The notes under the pieces were generated by a model. The model did not search any database and was not told the DNA's origin. It saw nothing but the letters and a program-made list of their open reading frames with translations. This document shows positions 11,918 through 24,696 of a DNA stretch of 39,905 bases, one piece after another. The translations under genes were made by a program, and so were the position numbers. Within the stretch, counting starts at the first letter, position 1. Every line of letters begins with the position of its first letter. Source of the stretch: Saccoglossus kowalevskii (lineage: Eukaryota > Hemichordata > Enteropneusta > Harrimaniidae); the NCBI RefSeq assembly GCF_000003605.2, contig NW_003127385.1:14273-54177 (forward strand), given 5' to 3'.

Positions 11918-12167
11918 TTCCATTGGAGCGCGTTCGTCCCACTAGAGAGTGTTCTTAGCAATCAGGTGACAATGTCATGTGATCAACTCAGCGTAGATGT
12001 TAGTTTGGTGCAGCAAATTTACATACTCTGTTACGAGTTGATTTGCTCGTTCGGAAGCCGTTTGTGAAAGCGACAGCCTTGAGCAACACACTGTTCATTT
12101 ACACAGTGTTCCTTGTCACCATACGCGCTCAGACATTTTGCATGTGGAGTAAAACGACCTTTTTATA

Positions 12168-12560
12168 CCATTAGAGACAAATCAAGTCATTCCCTCCAAA
12201 GGCCGTTATGACACAAACCACCCACTGGCGTCACTGTGTTTTATTTTATTTGATATGGAAGCTCCAGAATATATGTAATACAATGTATTGAAACCGTTTT
12301 GAACAGTTCAATAATTTAATTAGCCAAGCGATATTTGCATTCCATTAGAGACATTCGCGCTTGGTTCCCTTACAGGCTGTGTATTTGACATGGAATTGAT
12401 GTACTAACAATGCATTGAGACCCCCTTGGACATTTCATTCATTTAATTCTAAACGCGATCTTTTCATTCCATGTCGCTCTTAGTTCCATTACATGCCATT
12501 ATAACAAACAAAACACACCCACTAACGTCATTGTATATTCTTTATTTGGCATGCGAGCTG
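12168..12560 (+). repeat. Left array of ~170-bp repeat (about 2.5 units)
   Basis: Units start at 12168, 12342 and, diverged, about 12469. The second unit lacks roughly 45 bp of its middle, which explains the shorter spacing to the third. Similarity between units is roughly three quarters by eye. The array mirrors the one at 15085-15400. Confidence 0.7.
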
Positions 12561-15084
12561 TAGAATAGATGTAGTACAGTTTCAAATATGTAATTCTTCA
12601 TACAAACGTTTTTAGAAGTGCATACAAACAATTCTCTCACAACCTGCTTGGGATAGTAACGATAATTTGATAATTAAATAAATGAACTCATAAAATCATA
12701 AAACATATTTGTTCCTGAGACCCTACACTTGATGAATCTGCATGATGATCTCCTTGGGCATTTTGGTGAATTAAAAAGCATCATCGTGGTACGGAAATTA
12801 CATATTTGAAACTATAATACGCTTATCTTGCGCATATAAACTAGCAAAGGAATATTTTTTAGAGAAATCATAACTATTAGCATAAATATATAACAAATAG
12901 TCAAGACATCTTCAACAAAATATACTGGTTCCAATATAGAAAAATATATGTTATTGAATGGCTAAACCAATTCATTATGGTTTGGCACTATATCTCTTGT
13001 TAGATTCTATTATCTTCTCATTGTAACAGGCTTCAAACGCAACAATATTATGTATTAGAATTGGGTCTAGTGTTGATGTACTATTGTTTAAAGACCTATT
13101 TCTATACATGAGCTTGCAAGTGTTCACATTTTTTGTGGTGGTCGTATATTAGGGGTTTGTGTTGACTTACATAACCACACAATTGCTATTACCGGAAGCA
13201 GAAATACAAATGAAGAAATACTTCATTTCCAGCATCAGCATATCTCAACTCATAAAAAATAAAAAAAACAGTGATGAATGTAAAGCAAAATAGATAAATA
13301 AATTATCGGCAGATGATACTTATCGCCTGTACTATGTATAGAAGGCCACATCTTGTTCATGTACAAACTATAATTAACATGGGAAATAAAAAAATAATAC
13401 AAAAACAATAATATACAATTGTTGCCTATGTATCTGACATATTTGCGTGTTAGTTCCGTATTTAATAAGTTCCTCATAAAACCACTTTTGGGAGGCTATT
13501 CAATGCCATTACATAGCTATCTCTATATATTCCAACCTGTCATAAGAACCGGGCTACAAAAGCCTGTATGGACACAACAGATTTGCAAAGTCGTGCCTGG
13601 AAACGTGTATTTGACCATGAAACACAAACACTAGATTTAATACTTAATTTGTGGCAGTGTGATGGAATTACTGAGTTTCTGATGCAAATACTATGTGACC
13701 TTTTCTTCGACATAAGTATTCAATACGATTCGCTGTTCATGTGAGGATATCCTGTATAAACGAGGCGTAGATATACAAAGCACAAAACTACCACGTATTA
13801 TTGTCTGTGGGTGTCACACGAGTCGTCCCTAACAGTGAGATGACAGCCAAAAAGATACCTGGCCAGGTGTAGAGCACTACTAGTATACCTATTAGATTAA
13901 TTTGTTCATTCATATGATAACATCTGCTCTATTAGAACTAGTATATTTATAGTATATAAGTGTCATATTATTTTTTACTATTTTTGAACTTTACAAAATA
14001 TAGTGCATGTATCGTCCGTCTGATAATTGGAGATATATCAGTGACTGGGACGAGTATGGGAGTAAACCAATAATATATAATAATATGTTTCATATTTTAC
14101 GTTCATGCATTTTTCTGGGCATTGAATATAATTTATGTTACTTCCAACGCCATGCAGGCATGAATTTCCATTACAGTATTTGTTCATTATAAAAACAAAA
14201 CAAAACAGGTCGACTGAATATTTTACATGGGGGATGTGGTTTGTTTATAGAAAAAGTTCAAAATTAACTGCGTCCCCACCAGTGAATGGCTGAATCCTAG
14301 TATGGAGCACTGACAAGGGAGCTTAGTTGAAGTTAAAATTTGTGGCGTAATAATACATGATATGTAATGTAATGTTATAGGTGAACCAGTATGGTTAGCA
14401 TTAAAAACATAAAGCATTAAGTAATCAAGTACCCCCCCCCCAACCCCAAAGGCTGCTATATCTGAACAACAATTCAATTTAATGAAATAAATGAAATGTG
14501 GTCATCGATGCATCGTACATTGACATCATAATTATGTCCACGTGATATAAATATGTTATTATTAGTAATTAATATAGGAGGCCTGATAAATTGCTAATAA
14601 TTGTAATTGTTCATCTTCTTGCACGCACCGCTGCAAATCAATATGGTATTGGAGCCAAGTAATCATAAAATGTAAAAATTTTTTATCAGAATTGTTTTAT
14701 TTGTATTTGTCGTACAAATTTAACTAATATGTGAAGTGAAGCCACGTTGAAATCAACATCAAATAAAAGAATTGTGAATAAACCAGTCTGTTTTGTTTGG
14801 TGGTGGATATGTGTATTATATTTGTATTACTATTTAGGAAACAACGATATCTCTGGTAAAACTTCAAATCGATTTTGCTTGAATAACATCTTGTATGCAG
14901 ATTTATTCAAAATTGCATTCAGGCTATGTAACTGTATAAAAAGTCAAATACCGCAAGCTAAATAAATTATTTGAATTATAGATATTAATGAAGATATCCT
15001 GCACAAAACACATCTACTTTATGACTGACCTTCAATGAAAATAGAATCAGGATTAAGTTGAGAGTACAAACAGTGATGGTAGTG
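12561..15084. other. Interior of the foldback-like element; no gene recognised
   Basis: Open frames (for example 13250-13477 minus, 13419-13634 plus, 14223-14477 minus) are short and show no transposase, integrase or other domain. A C-rich run at 14431-14447 (CCCCCCCCCCCAACCCC) is the only strong compositional feature. Confidence 0.5.
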
Positions 15085-15400
15085 GGCACGTGGTTTGTGT
15101 CATAACGGTATGTAAGGGAATCAAGGGCTACTTGTCTCTAATGAAATGGAGAGATCGCTTGCTAATTAAATAATTGAAATGTTGAAAACGGTTTCTATAC
15201 ATTGTATTATATATTCATGTCAAATAAAGTAAAGTAAATACAATGATGGTAGAGGGTGGTTTGTGTCATAACTGTCCGTTAGGGAATGAAGAGCTACTTG
15301 TCTCTAATGGAATAATAAGCTCGCTTAAATAATTGAAATGTTCAAACGATATCAGAGAATGTTATATATTGTTTAGCTTTCATGTCAAATACATGAAACT
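15085..15400 (-). repeat. Right array of ~170-bp repeat (2 units), inverted to the left array
   Basis: Two units about 166 bp apart share GTGGTTTGTGTCATAAC, CTACTTGTCTCTAATG and AAATAATTGAAATGTT. Their reverse complement aligns with the left array units along most of their length. Confidence 0.7.
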
Positions 15401-15475
15401 TGAGTAGTAGTTGTAGATGGTTCATGCTATCGCTGCGTAAATTCACTGTGAACGAATGCGCTCTAATTAAATGAC

Positions 15476-18400
15476 TCCAGCTAGGTCTATTTGATCGTCA
15501 CATACACCATCGATACCATTGGCGTGGTATATGTACTGATAAACAAAATGTATGAGAGCAGTGGTTGAAGACGTGAATCGAGAACAATAACACATATTTA
15601 GAAAAGACGGTTTCGCAATGTGCGTCGTTTATCGTCATTTTCCATATAAAAGGGAATACGGTATGTAACATGTCTATGATATGAGTTAGTCAGCTCATAG
15701 AAGTCAAGAAATAACGTAAATTAAAAAAGTCACCTTTGGTAAATCACGATGTTGTTTATTTTAAAGTGAGTTCTTTAATATGTAGTAGTTTTTTCATATA
15801 TACTTAGAAGAATGTTACTGTTCGTGATTGATTTGAAAATTGATCTACAGTACAGGCAACTAGTGTAACTATTTGAGAATTGCGAATGCAACAGACTTCT
15901 CTCATAAGACAAAGCATCATTCTGCCAGCCCCATGTGATTTTACATTGACTTGAGCAGATAAGGTTTAATCTACAAGTAATGCACTAGTCTTCTTAAATG
16001 TGTATTGGTTATTAAATATTAAGCCCGTTTTGTGCAGAATTTACAAACAAATTAATGTGAAATATTGATATTTTGCGAGGAAATAAACACTGTGTTTTTA
16101 ACAGGTCGTTATTACTGAATATCCTAATTGCTTTTTTAATCCATAAATTGCTTAACTTTGAAATATATTTTGTCTGTGGCAACCCTTAAGAGAGTACATA
16201 TTTGGCATATGGTTTGTGGACTACGAGTAAACAATTGTATGTGTAGCTAACATGCAAATGTAAAACAACTGTATATGTATTTAATCTAATATTATCATAT
16301 TAATGCACTTGGCTGCATTAGCTTGGACAAACATCATATTCAACCATAAATGTACTTTAGTTACATTATCATGAACATATGTTTTACTCTGAACTGAGAG
16401 TACTGTATGACAGAAGATATAGTACCTAAATCCAATTAACAACTATATGCGTGATTAGTAAGTGTAAAACAAATGATGTTTTTTAAACGTTTAAACGTAT
16501 GTAACTGTTGAATCTGTACTGAGAATTATAAATTTCCACACCGAGCTCAGAATGACACGTTTCAGATATTACTTTATGTTTTCGTGGCTAGTAAATAGTT
16601 GTAAAACATGTGATGTCTTTTAGTTTAAAATCATTTGACTAGTGTCTGTGTGCAGAGAATTATAAATACCGCTCACACGTACAGAATGAACTGAAAGCAA
16701 ATGTTGTTATAGAACATACACATCGAAGCTATAAATTGTATGGTAAAAGTGATATCGTGTATTTATTCATTTTTCAGTCACATCACTGACTAATGTATTT
16801 TTTAGTTACCATGTTATTTAAAAGATGTCTTCACTCCTACGTGGCCATATATTTAAACGATAATTAAAATATACAACATATTAATATTCATGTTTACCTT
16901 TGTTTCATCCCAACTGTTATTCACGCTGGTTCCATTCCGTTCTACATGCATTCAGAGACCATGCGTATGTCTAGTTCAGTAAGCAGATATCTGTCAGTGA
17001 TACATCAGTTTCTCTCTAGCGACTGTTTCCCTGAAACACGTTAGGTGAAATGTGTCAAGACTGTGTCGTATTGGCATACCATTAACGGGTGTAGTACACC
17101 TGTTTATCGGGATGTCATCACGGATTTTTACGACAGTCAACATAATGTTAGAGAATTCAATTTGGAGTAAAAATAACGTTGTCTGTATTGATGGCGCTCT
17201 TGAATATGCAATGTGTATGTGACTAAATAACACATATTATTCATCTGTGTGTATCTCCGTGTGTACGGATTATACATCACGTTGTTCTATCATTACAGTG
17301 TGCGATAACTAAAATAATACAGTAAGTTTGTAGACATTGACGTATCCAGCGTGCGTACTAAACGTGACAAGAACATATATTGACTTCAGATACCTCCGAG
17401 ATGATTATTTGTGTTGTTCGTTACATCCAACTACAAAATCCCTAATAATAAGTTCATGATTGTACTGATAATACAGATAAGACAAGATGCGAATACATCG
17501 AGCAAAAGAAAATTGTGAGAAAATTCCTAATAAACAATATAAAACATTACACCAGTTTAAAAATTATTGAAAGCAGCCCGTTCAGTTTTAACGATAGTAA
17601 CATTACCAGCTAATTTAATATCAGCACTAACCTTCTTTGTGTGTTAGTGGCTTGAAGTCAAGAATATAGGTGCTTTACTATAAAGCGATTTGTATACTAC
17701 AGTGCAGATATTACGTTGCTTCCAAAATAATGAGAAAATTTGATTTCCACATAATAGAGGGTTTTGTAGTCATACTTTCAATTAAAAAATAATATCATGA
17801 CTTTCTTGATTTTCTCGATTTCTGTTGCGTTTATACTGTCACATTTATGCTGCACGGTTCAACATTACATCATATATGGTCTGATAAAACTGCGCAAGAG
17901 TTGGCTTTTAGCATCGCTGGGTAATAGTCGCTTTAATCGTTGGGACCGCGATATGATTATTAGCTTGCTTTCAAATGTTAAATATATAATTATAAAATTT
18001 CAGTATGTCTTCTAGAATAATATCTAATGGAACAATTATATTGAGGCTAGATTGAAAAATATTTCCGTCCCATCAACAGTGGCCCAAGAAGAATACAGAA
18101 AGGAATTTACATTGATTTACCAGTTGTTAAGATATAATAACAAATATTGTTGTAAAAGCAAATAAATATATTCGGAGGAGGAGATCGAAGAGAATGTATT
18201 TTGTATTTATACGCTTACATTCTTCGAATGACAACAATAAAAATGGCACATGGTTCTCTATTATCTCCGCAGGTGGTACTCCACGATACCCGCCAAATGA
18301 GCTCGTCCTGGTGTGTTATGAAGGTGATTTTCGCTAAATGATGTGTATTGTATTGTATGTGACGTGTATTCTGGAGCGAATTACTCATCAATTTCATTTG

Positions 18401-19649
18401 AATTGTGACAAGTGGAGAAAAAACTTAGTAGTAGCAAGTAGCAAGATGCGTTACCTATGGTATTTAAAAAGAATTAAATAACAGAAGACTGACGATAACA
18501 GGCGCACTAGTTTTGCCATCTTAAAAATATATACACCTGACAACATAAGCTAATAACTTAAACAGGAAGTATGCGCAGAACCACTTGAGCACTGTCTGTT
18601 TTATTATTATATAGTTACTAGTATGTTCATTTCTTTCAGAATACATCCGTGAAATGACGGGAAAAGCCCCCGACAATAAAATAATAAGTAAACGAGAATT
18701 GAATGCTGAACTACAACATTCTTATGGGAGAGCGTTATGTGTACAGTTCCAAACATAATTGTTTTCGGGCGTTATTTAAATCTGTAGAGTTTTTTTGTGT
18801 AAATGTAAAACTATGCTGAAAAAAGAAATTAAAAAATATGTGTTTCTATGGCATATGGCAGAATAACCTGTAGTAAATATTATAAATTATAGCCTGGCTT
18901 ATTAACCTTAATTTACATTTTATTCACCATGTGAGTCCCACCTTTATATCTCAAGACAATGTACGATTGCGAAAACATGAATATTAACACAGTACACAAC
19001 AGAATATTTCGTGATTTATGTCGAGTATATTCGTGTGGATGCTATTAAAAAACATTCAACTTTCTCATTGAAGTACCTTTTGTATTTGCATCTAAATACG
19101 ATTATGTAGTGCTGCTTGATGATCATTATTGGAGTAAAATAATTGTCAATAAAAAATATTCTCCCGTCATTTCAGTCAATGATTTAACTTTCAAAATGTG
19201 AACATAGCGATCTTACGTTAATGTCATAGTTGACGGTGATAAACTATGATCTACTAAGAGCCTTGATTAATACCACTATTCTTATTAAAATTATTGATAT
19301 AGGATATGCTATTGTTATTGAAAGATACAGAAATGTCCGTGTGAAGTGTTATAATCCACGAACGAACACGTAAATAAAATAAAAATGAAAGAGCCCCATG
19401 TCTATGCATGATAACGTAGTTTTTTTTCAGCGATTTATGTTATGGACAAAATCGCAGTTGAGTCGAAGCATATATACAAGGCAGTATTTGTCGACAAACA
19501 AGCTACTCTCTGATTGGTCTGGTTGTTAGGTGTCAGCGTGTTAATCAGGTCGGCGTATTAAAAGTAAACATATTATAAATATATATATATTAATTGTATA
19601 GATATACTATGAAGTGAATTTCACTGTAAGACTTGGATGTTACAATTAG
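15476..19649. other. Non-coding; no gene recognised
   Basis: No coding segment can be supported. The only clear structure is the tandem duplication at 16461-16693. AT-rich runs occur near 19570-19590. Confidence 0.6.
16461..16693. repeat. Diverged tandem duplication, ~134-bp unit
   Basis: Two adjacent units share GTAAAACA.ATGTGATG-like starts, then GAGAATTATAAAT (16521 and 16655), then CAGAATGA near their ends. The spacing of these landmarks is about 134 bp. The middle parts have diverged, so it is an old duplication. Confidence 0.6.
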
Positions 19650-19730
19650 TTGCGTTCACGCACAGCTCCTTAGTACGGGCTAAGGGGTCAAATTCCTTAG
19701 CCCGTGCTAAGAAAACGTGCGTGAACGCTT
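19650..19730. repeat. Nested ~80-bp hairpin inside the left end of the Harbinger-like element
   Basis: GCGTTCACGCAC at 19652-19663 has its complement GTGCGTGAACGC at 19717-19728, and the two CTTAG...CTAAG motifs between them are also mutually inverted. The left end can therefore fold on itself, as though a shorter deletion derivative were embedded in the larger element. Confidence 0.55.
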
Positions 19731-19911
19731 AGCACGGGCTAAGGAATGCTAAGTACGGGTTAAATCTGATCCGAATTTAAGACGCGGTCTAGACCCTTAG
19801 CACGGGCTAACGAAGTCTGCGCGAACGCTTAGCCCAGGGCTAAGCGCCCTCTGCGGCAACCTTTGGGTGTGAAAAATATGCACATGATCAAATACGTCCA
19901 ACTTTCTCATT

Positions 19912-20118
19912 CTAAAAGTTAACAGAACTGAAGTTTTCGAGGAATGTTGCATTGTCCCATGTTCGTATAACGACTCTATTCCACCAGTCATTACTCCGCG
20001 CTCGCTTCCACACTGATCGGGTCGCTGTAGTAGAGCTCTGTATTCTGTTACGCCCGTTGTATACTGTTTCTGTGCATCCAAATAAGTTTGGTTCGTCTTC
20101 TCTCGCGTTCCCGTGCAC
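19912..20118 (-). pseudogene. Harbinger-type transposase remnant
   Basis: The minus-strand frame includes SVWKRARSNDWWNRVV followed by WDNATFLENF. This resembles the N-terminal Arg-Ser-x-x-Trp-Trp-x-x-Val-Val...Glu-Asn-Phe segment of invertebrate HARBI1-like nucleases (DDE_Tnp_4 family). Only about 40 residues match, and the catalytic Asp/Asp/Glu core is absent. The frame stops right after the Glu-Asn-Phe segment. It is a fossil carried by the 548-bp element, not a gene. The resemblance is from memory of the family. Confidence 0.45.
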
Positions 20119-20197
20119 GTCGCTTCACCAAAGGTTACCGACTAATGGCACCCCTTAGCCCGTGCTAATGACTGGCCCTCCCTGTGCGTGGACGCAA

Positions 20198-23100
20198 TTG
20201 GGTCTAGCCGAAATGCAAATATGCTAGATAAGCCTTAATCAGCTTAAATCTTAGCCCTTACTTTGTGTAACGTGAACACAACTTATATGTGAATACAGAG
20301 AAAACTAGAGACGTTATTGATTGTACGATTACAACTATCTTATATGGCGTATTTATCCCTATCCTGATCGTTTATAAGAACAACCACATGTGTCGATGTT
20401 GAAAAAAATACCTTATGTTATGTGTTCATCTCTCTCTCTCTCTCTCTGTCTGTATACGATGCACCGGCTAAGTTAAATAGCCACGTTGTTGTGTGTGTCT
20501 TCTTGAAAAGCCTCTTCGTGACTTCGTGGTTGGCGAGCACATTTAATGGAAATTGATAGCTTGTTCTAATTATAGAACATGGCCATATGTCGCGTGCTCG
20601 TACTCCACATTATCATCGCGGGATACGTATTTTCCCTGTTGATATACATTTAGAAAAAAAATGAGCAACGCTGTTCGAATGTTTATTTATTCATTTAAGA
20701 TAGTATTTGGAATGTGAAGAAATTGTCGTGGGGAATCTTCAAAGTAGTACATGCTGACAATTCAGGAATACAAATATTGAGTAAATATTGGGTTTATGGC
20801 CAGACTGGGAAAGAGGGAGTGTCGGCGGACATGATCGTATTATTCATCAGCCAGTAAGTCGTAATTTGTAATTTCACGATGACGTTGGTTATGTTTCAGT
20901 TCATTTGCTGGCGGAGCGATTTTGACACGATTACGTCATTGCCAAGGTTATTCGTTACTAAAATGTTAATGTTTTGTTAATAAAATATATGTTGATATTC
21001 TTTACGATAATTATCACATGATCGATATTTTACAGTGATTTATATTTTTTTCACGTTTTCGAAAAAATGAATGGATACATTTATTTTGTTCAACGTACGA
21101 TATTTTTATTGACGATTAATAAATGAGATTGATAGAAATTCAAAAAATGGGAATATCTGCTATCTGATAAATTAACTGTACATTGATAACCAATTATGCA
21201 GGAATTACGGGGTGTAAATCTCAATTTGAGTCTCTCTGCACTGGGACAGCGTACAACTTTAGGTTGTTAGGGTCTGTCTTCAATTTCATTGAAGTTTCTC
21301 TCATTAGTAGAAGAAACGGTTTTGTCACATGAGGGCGGCATTATGTACCGTTTTCTACACACTGTGAGTTTGCTGTTAATGAAGGCGCTCTTTACAATTT
21401 ATTTAGAATCATGTCGCTCCGATACGAGCAACGAAGGAAGAGTACTGGTATCGTGCCGGGCCGTTGTTCGTTTCTCGCGTTCGATTTAAGCCAATTACTA
21501 CGGGGCCTTATTAAAGACATGAATGGAACGACTATGAGGTTATTACGAGGATACCACAAAGTATGAACGAAGACACTACAGCTGGAGTGCGGCGTACTTT
21601 CTGAGTGCATACTTTGAGGTAAAAACCTTTTTATTATACTTTTTTTCCTTCCAAGGATACACCATGAGAATACCGAAATCCAAAATGTTTAGAACAGAAT
21701 CAGCGAATTTCTTTGTGTGGAGTCCGGTCAAACCTTGGTGGCAGCCATGTTTGTTTTTATTATTAGAGGACGCTTACTAGTACGCGCGTAATCATTCCAT
21801 ATTTAGAATTCTCATTTCCTAATATGGTAGGATGGAAATACCCCGTAAATACGGCAAAATTACGACAGCTGTAACTAATGGCGTTACGGTGACAGATGTA
21901 TAATAATACTTTTTATAACGAGATAGTATAAGAAGGTAGTTTTTAATCTTTTTCATAAAACGAAATTCTGTGTCACTTTATAACCAGGTTGGTAACATCT
22001 TTTTCTTTCCAAGTGCATTTTGTTCATTGGTGGCCCCCATAAGGCTCCATAAATCCCCAGAAAGGTTATGTGGGACGCGCCGTTGGACATTCACTATACA
22101 GTTTTTCTTTAAGGAACACAGTGTAGTTGCTGTTGTCCACGCCCGTTATGTGATATTGCAAGAGATGTTAGATGTGAGATTACGAAGTCACATAAAATAC
22201 CCTTACTTCTACTCGATTACGTCATGATCATATTCAAAATTGTTATACAAGAGAATCGTTATGCGACATTGTATCACATTTTTCCTCGTTGTATCAAAGT
22301 GTGTCATAGTAAGCGTTTAGTAAATCCGTCGGCCTCGGTGAGGGCACAGTAACTCACTCCGCCACACAGGTAGGCCAAAACCTTTTGTATATTTATCAGT
22401 AATCAAATTGATTTATTTTCAAGGACCATTTCTAAACAATTTCTAATTCAAGAGGTGTCGTTAACCTGTTTTACCAAACGTGTTCGTTCATATCAGCTAT
22501 GTTCGACTGTAAAGAAGAACAATATATACAAACAAAATATTCAGAAAGAAAAAAACACCTTGAGATAACTTTAAGGCAATTGCCAGCAGTTATTGACGCA
22601 GTGTTTATTCAAGTATAAAATATCGACCAAACGACGCATTACCATACCATATTACATCTTACAATAAAATGAACACTCTCAATTAAACACCATTCTATAT
22701 TGATCTCATTGTTTAGGCAGACGATTGTGTTCAAGTTTATTTCTTTCTTTGCCTAGAAAATGAATATTTGTGTTTTTGACCATCGCGCCACAAAAAATCA
22801 ATTAATTAATTTATTATTGAAAATTATTAGTTTTAAAATATGATAAAGAATTTGTTATCAGATATAACAAACTAACACCAACCTGAGAAATTGAAACTTC
22901 GAGTTGCTATTTGGATGTATATTCTGAGTGTATATCGCCCTCTGTCGGTGGAAAGATAATTGATGCCATAAACACCAGAGAAGACAATTTCTTTCGGATC
23001 AAAAGACTGCACAGACTGAAATCTCACCTTTGATGTCATGAACAGTTTACTTTATTGTCTGTCTTCTTTTTCTAATATTCAGAGGACAATACGCGTGTAA

Positions 23101-24690
23101 AACGCGTGTATTAGTAGTTTGAATACTGAACCATGGTCAGAGGGGTGTCACCATTTTTTACACGCGTATAAATTGCAAAATCTAAATGCGGAGTTTGAGA
23201 CATGGACAATTAATTAGAAGAACGAGGTAATATCACATCACTAGAATGACCAGGTGCAAAGCTGAGCTTATCTGAATATGGCATTGTTATTAATTTAAAC
23301 CGATGAGAGCGCACGCCACGGACCGGCGTCCTATCCGGAATGCTTTAGACATAAAAATATTAATAAAAACATATCTTCAACAATTTCAACTTTATTATCC
23401 CTCCGTCTTTTTTTAATTCAATGAACTGATACAAGTTTTGGCTGGAACGGAAATTAAGTAAACTTCTAGTATAAACGCCACAGGACACGTTTTTATTTTA
23501 GTGCAGGGGTGAAACCTAGGCATGCCACATGCTGTCTGTGATAGCATGCTTTGACGTCCACTCCATAACACGGTGGTTTCTCCTGCTTATTGCATGGGTT
23601 TGATTGATTTTGGCAAATCTGATAAAAACTCGTTGTTATCCATGCTCACATTTTTACGACCGCATTGGACGATGGGATACTAAGATAACACGGTGTTAGT
23701 ACACCCACAGTACAGCTCGTATTAATTCTTTTCATATAATTCGTAACAGACTTTCAGGCATGATAATCTCAGTGGTATGATGGTAGAAGTGTAACGTGGC
23801 AATCCATACAAACACATTAAAGTACCCCCAAATGAATATCACATGCAGCCGACTCAAAATAGTATTACTCTGCCAAACTTACATAAATTCAGATTTAAAA
23901 AAAAGCACAATTTAGGCAAACTTTCTTTGTCACCTAATAATATTTTAGGATACTTCGACGTATGCTAACAGTGTTACATTCGTACGTGAAACGTGCATAC
24001 AGTATTACAGTTCGAATTTTGATGATCATAGTCTGGTAGCATGGGATAAATGCAATGAAACAAGAAATATCTCAGGCTCAAACATGATATAAATTAATAA
24101 AAGATTAAATTTATTACCTTATTTAATAAAGACAGTTTTAAATACAAATAAAGGAATCTTTCAGAGATATTTTATACAATAACGTGAAAACAACCATTAT
24201 ACTAATTTCCACTATTATCTTAATTCACCAACCACATAGTCCCTCGAGTATTAAAATAATGTGGCAGTGATAGAAACATACATTACGCAACTCCTTGGCA
24301 CTATTCATTGAATATCACCGCCATTTTTAAAATCGATTGATGTTTCGAAATGACGTCACTGGTCTAGTTCATCCCTCTCTTCCAATAGTTTCGGAGTCAC
24401 ATTCATAAACGCAGTATTTATCTGTTATGGTGTAACCGGCACTGTTTTTTTTAAGTAAGCAATATAATTGTGAGTAACTCAGATGACATCAAGTTCTTAT
24501 AAAATATATATAAGAAGGGGGAATGTTTGACAAATATACTGTTAAAGCCACAAGAATGATCTGGTTCTTAACATTGAAAACAGATGACAGTCAGAAGTCA
24601 GTCCTTTTGATTAGTACAACATATAACTCTTGTATTTCCTCCAAATACTTGGAACAGTTATCAGCTGTTCCAAAAATAAACCACCAATTA
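20198..24690. other. Non-coding; no gene recognised
   Basis: No coding segment is supportable. Contents include a (TC)n run at 20429-20447, an inverted repeat at 23089-23169 and a full CRE-type palindrome TGACGTCA at 24351-24358. The region lies downstream (3') of the LMO gene and may contain part of an extended 3' untranslated region if a distal poly(A) site is used. Confidence 0.55.
23089..23169. repeat. 14-bp perfect inverted repeat with ACGCGT boxes
   Basis: ATACGCGTGTAAAA (23089-23102) is exactly complementary to 23156-23169, with a 53-bp spacer. A third ACGCGTGTATT follows the left arm directly. It could be a very small terminal-inverted-repeat element or a cluster of protein-binding sites. 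Confidence 0.5.
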
Positions 24691-24696
24691 TTTATT
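24691..24696 (-). terminator. Candidate poly(A) signal of the LMO gene
   Basis: The complement reads AATAAA and is the first such hexamer I find downstream of the LMO stop codon, giving a 3' untranslated region of about 0.6 kb. The next minus-strand bases are GT-rich (TGGTGGTTTATTTTTGG), as expected of a downstream element. Further AATAAA hexamers occur farther on, for example near 24110. Confidence 0.4.

Larger units (their letters stand above)
11918..15475. mobile_element. Foldback-like element framed by inverted tandem arrays
   Basis: A ~170-bp repeat occurs as a tandem array on the left (12168-12560) and in opposite orientation on the right (about 15085-15400). A distinctive block, CCATTAGAGACA, starts units at 12168 and 12342, and its complement TGTCTCTAATG occurs at 15133 and 15299. 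The unit phrase TTATGACACAAACCACCC recurs in both arms. Weaker inverted similarity (GGAGCGCGTTCGT at about 11925 against the complement of 15447-15460) suggests the arms reach further out. Long terminal inverted repeats built of tandem units are the hallmark of Foldback/Galileo-type elements. I see no transposase in the 2.5-kb interior, so this could also be an inverted duplication of satellite DNA. Outer ends are approximate. Confidence 0.5.
19650..20197. mobile_element. Harbinger-like short DNA transposon with terminal inverted repeats
   Basis: The left end TTGCGTTCACGCACAG (19650-19665) is matched with one change by the complement of 20182-20197. Both ends are followed inward by TTAG(C/T)ACGGGCTAAGGGG. 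The motif CTTAGCACGGGCTAAGG and its inverse recur several times in the left 200 bp as subterminal repeats. The interior encodes a short transposase-like remnant on the minus strand. Size (548 bp), repeats and remnant fit a non-autonomous derivative of a PIF/Harbinger element. The 3-bp target duplication expected of that group is not clear at these ends, so boundaries are approximate. Confidence 0.6.
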
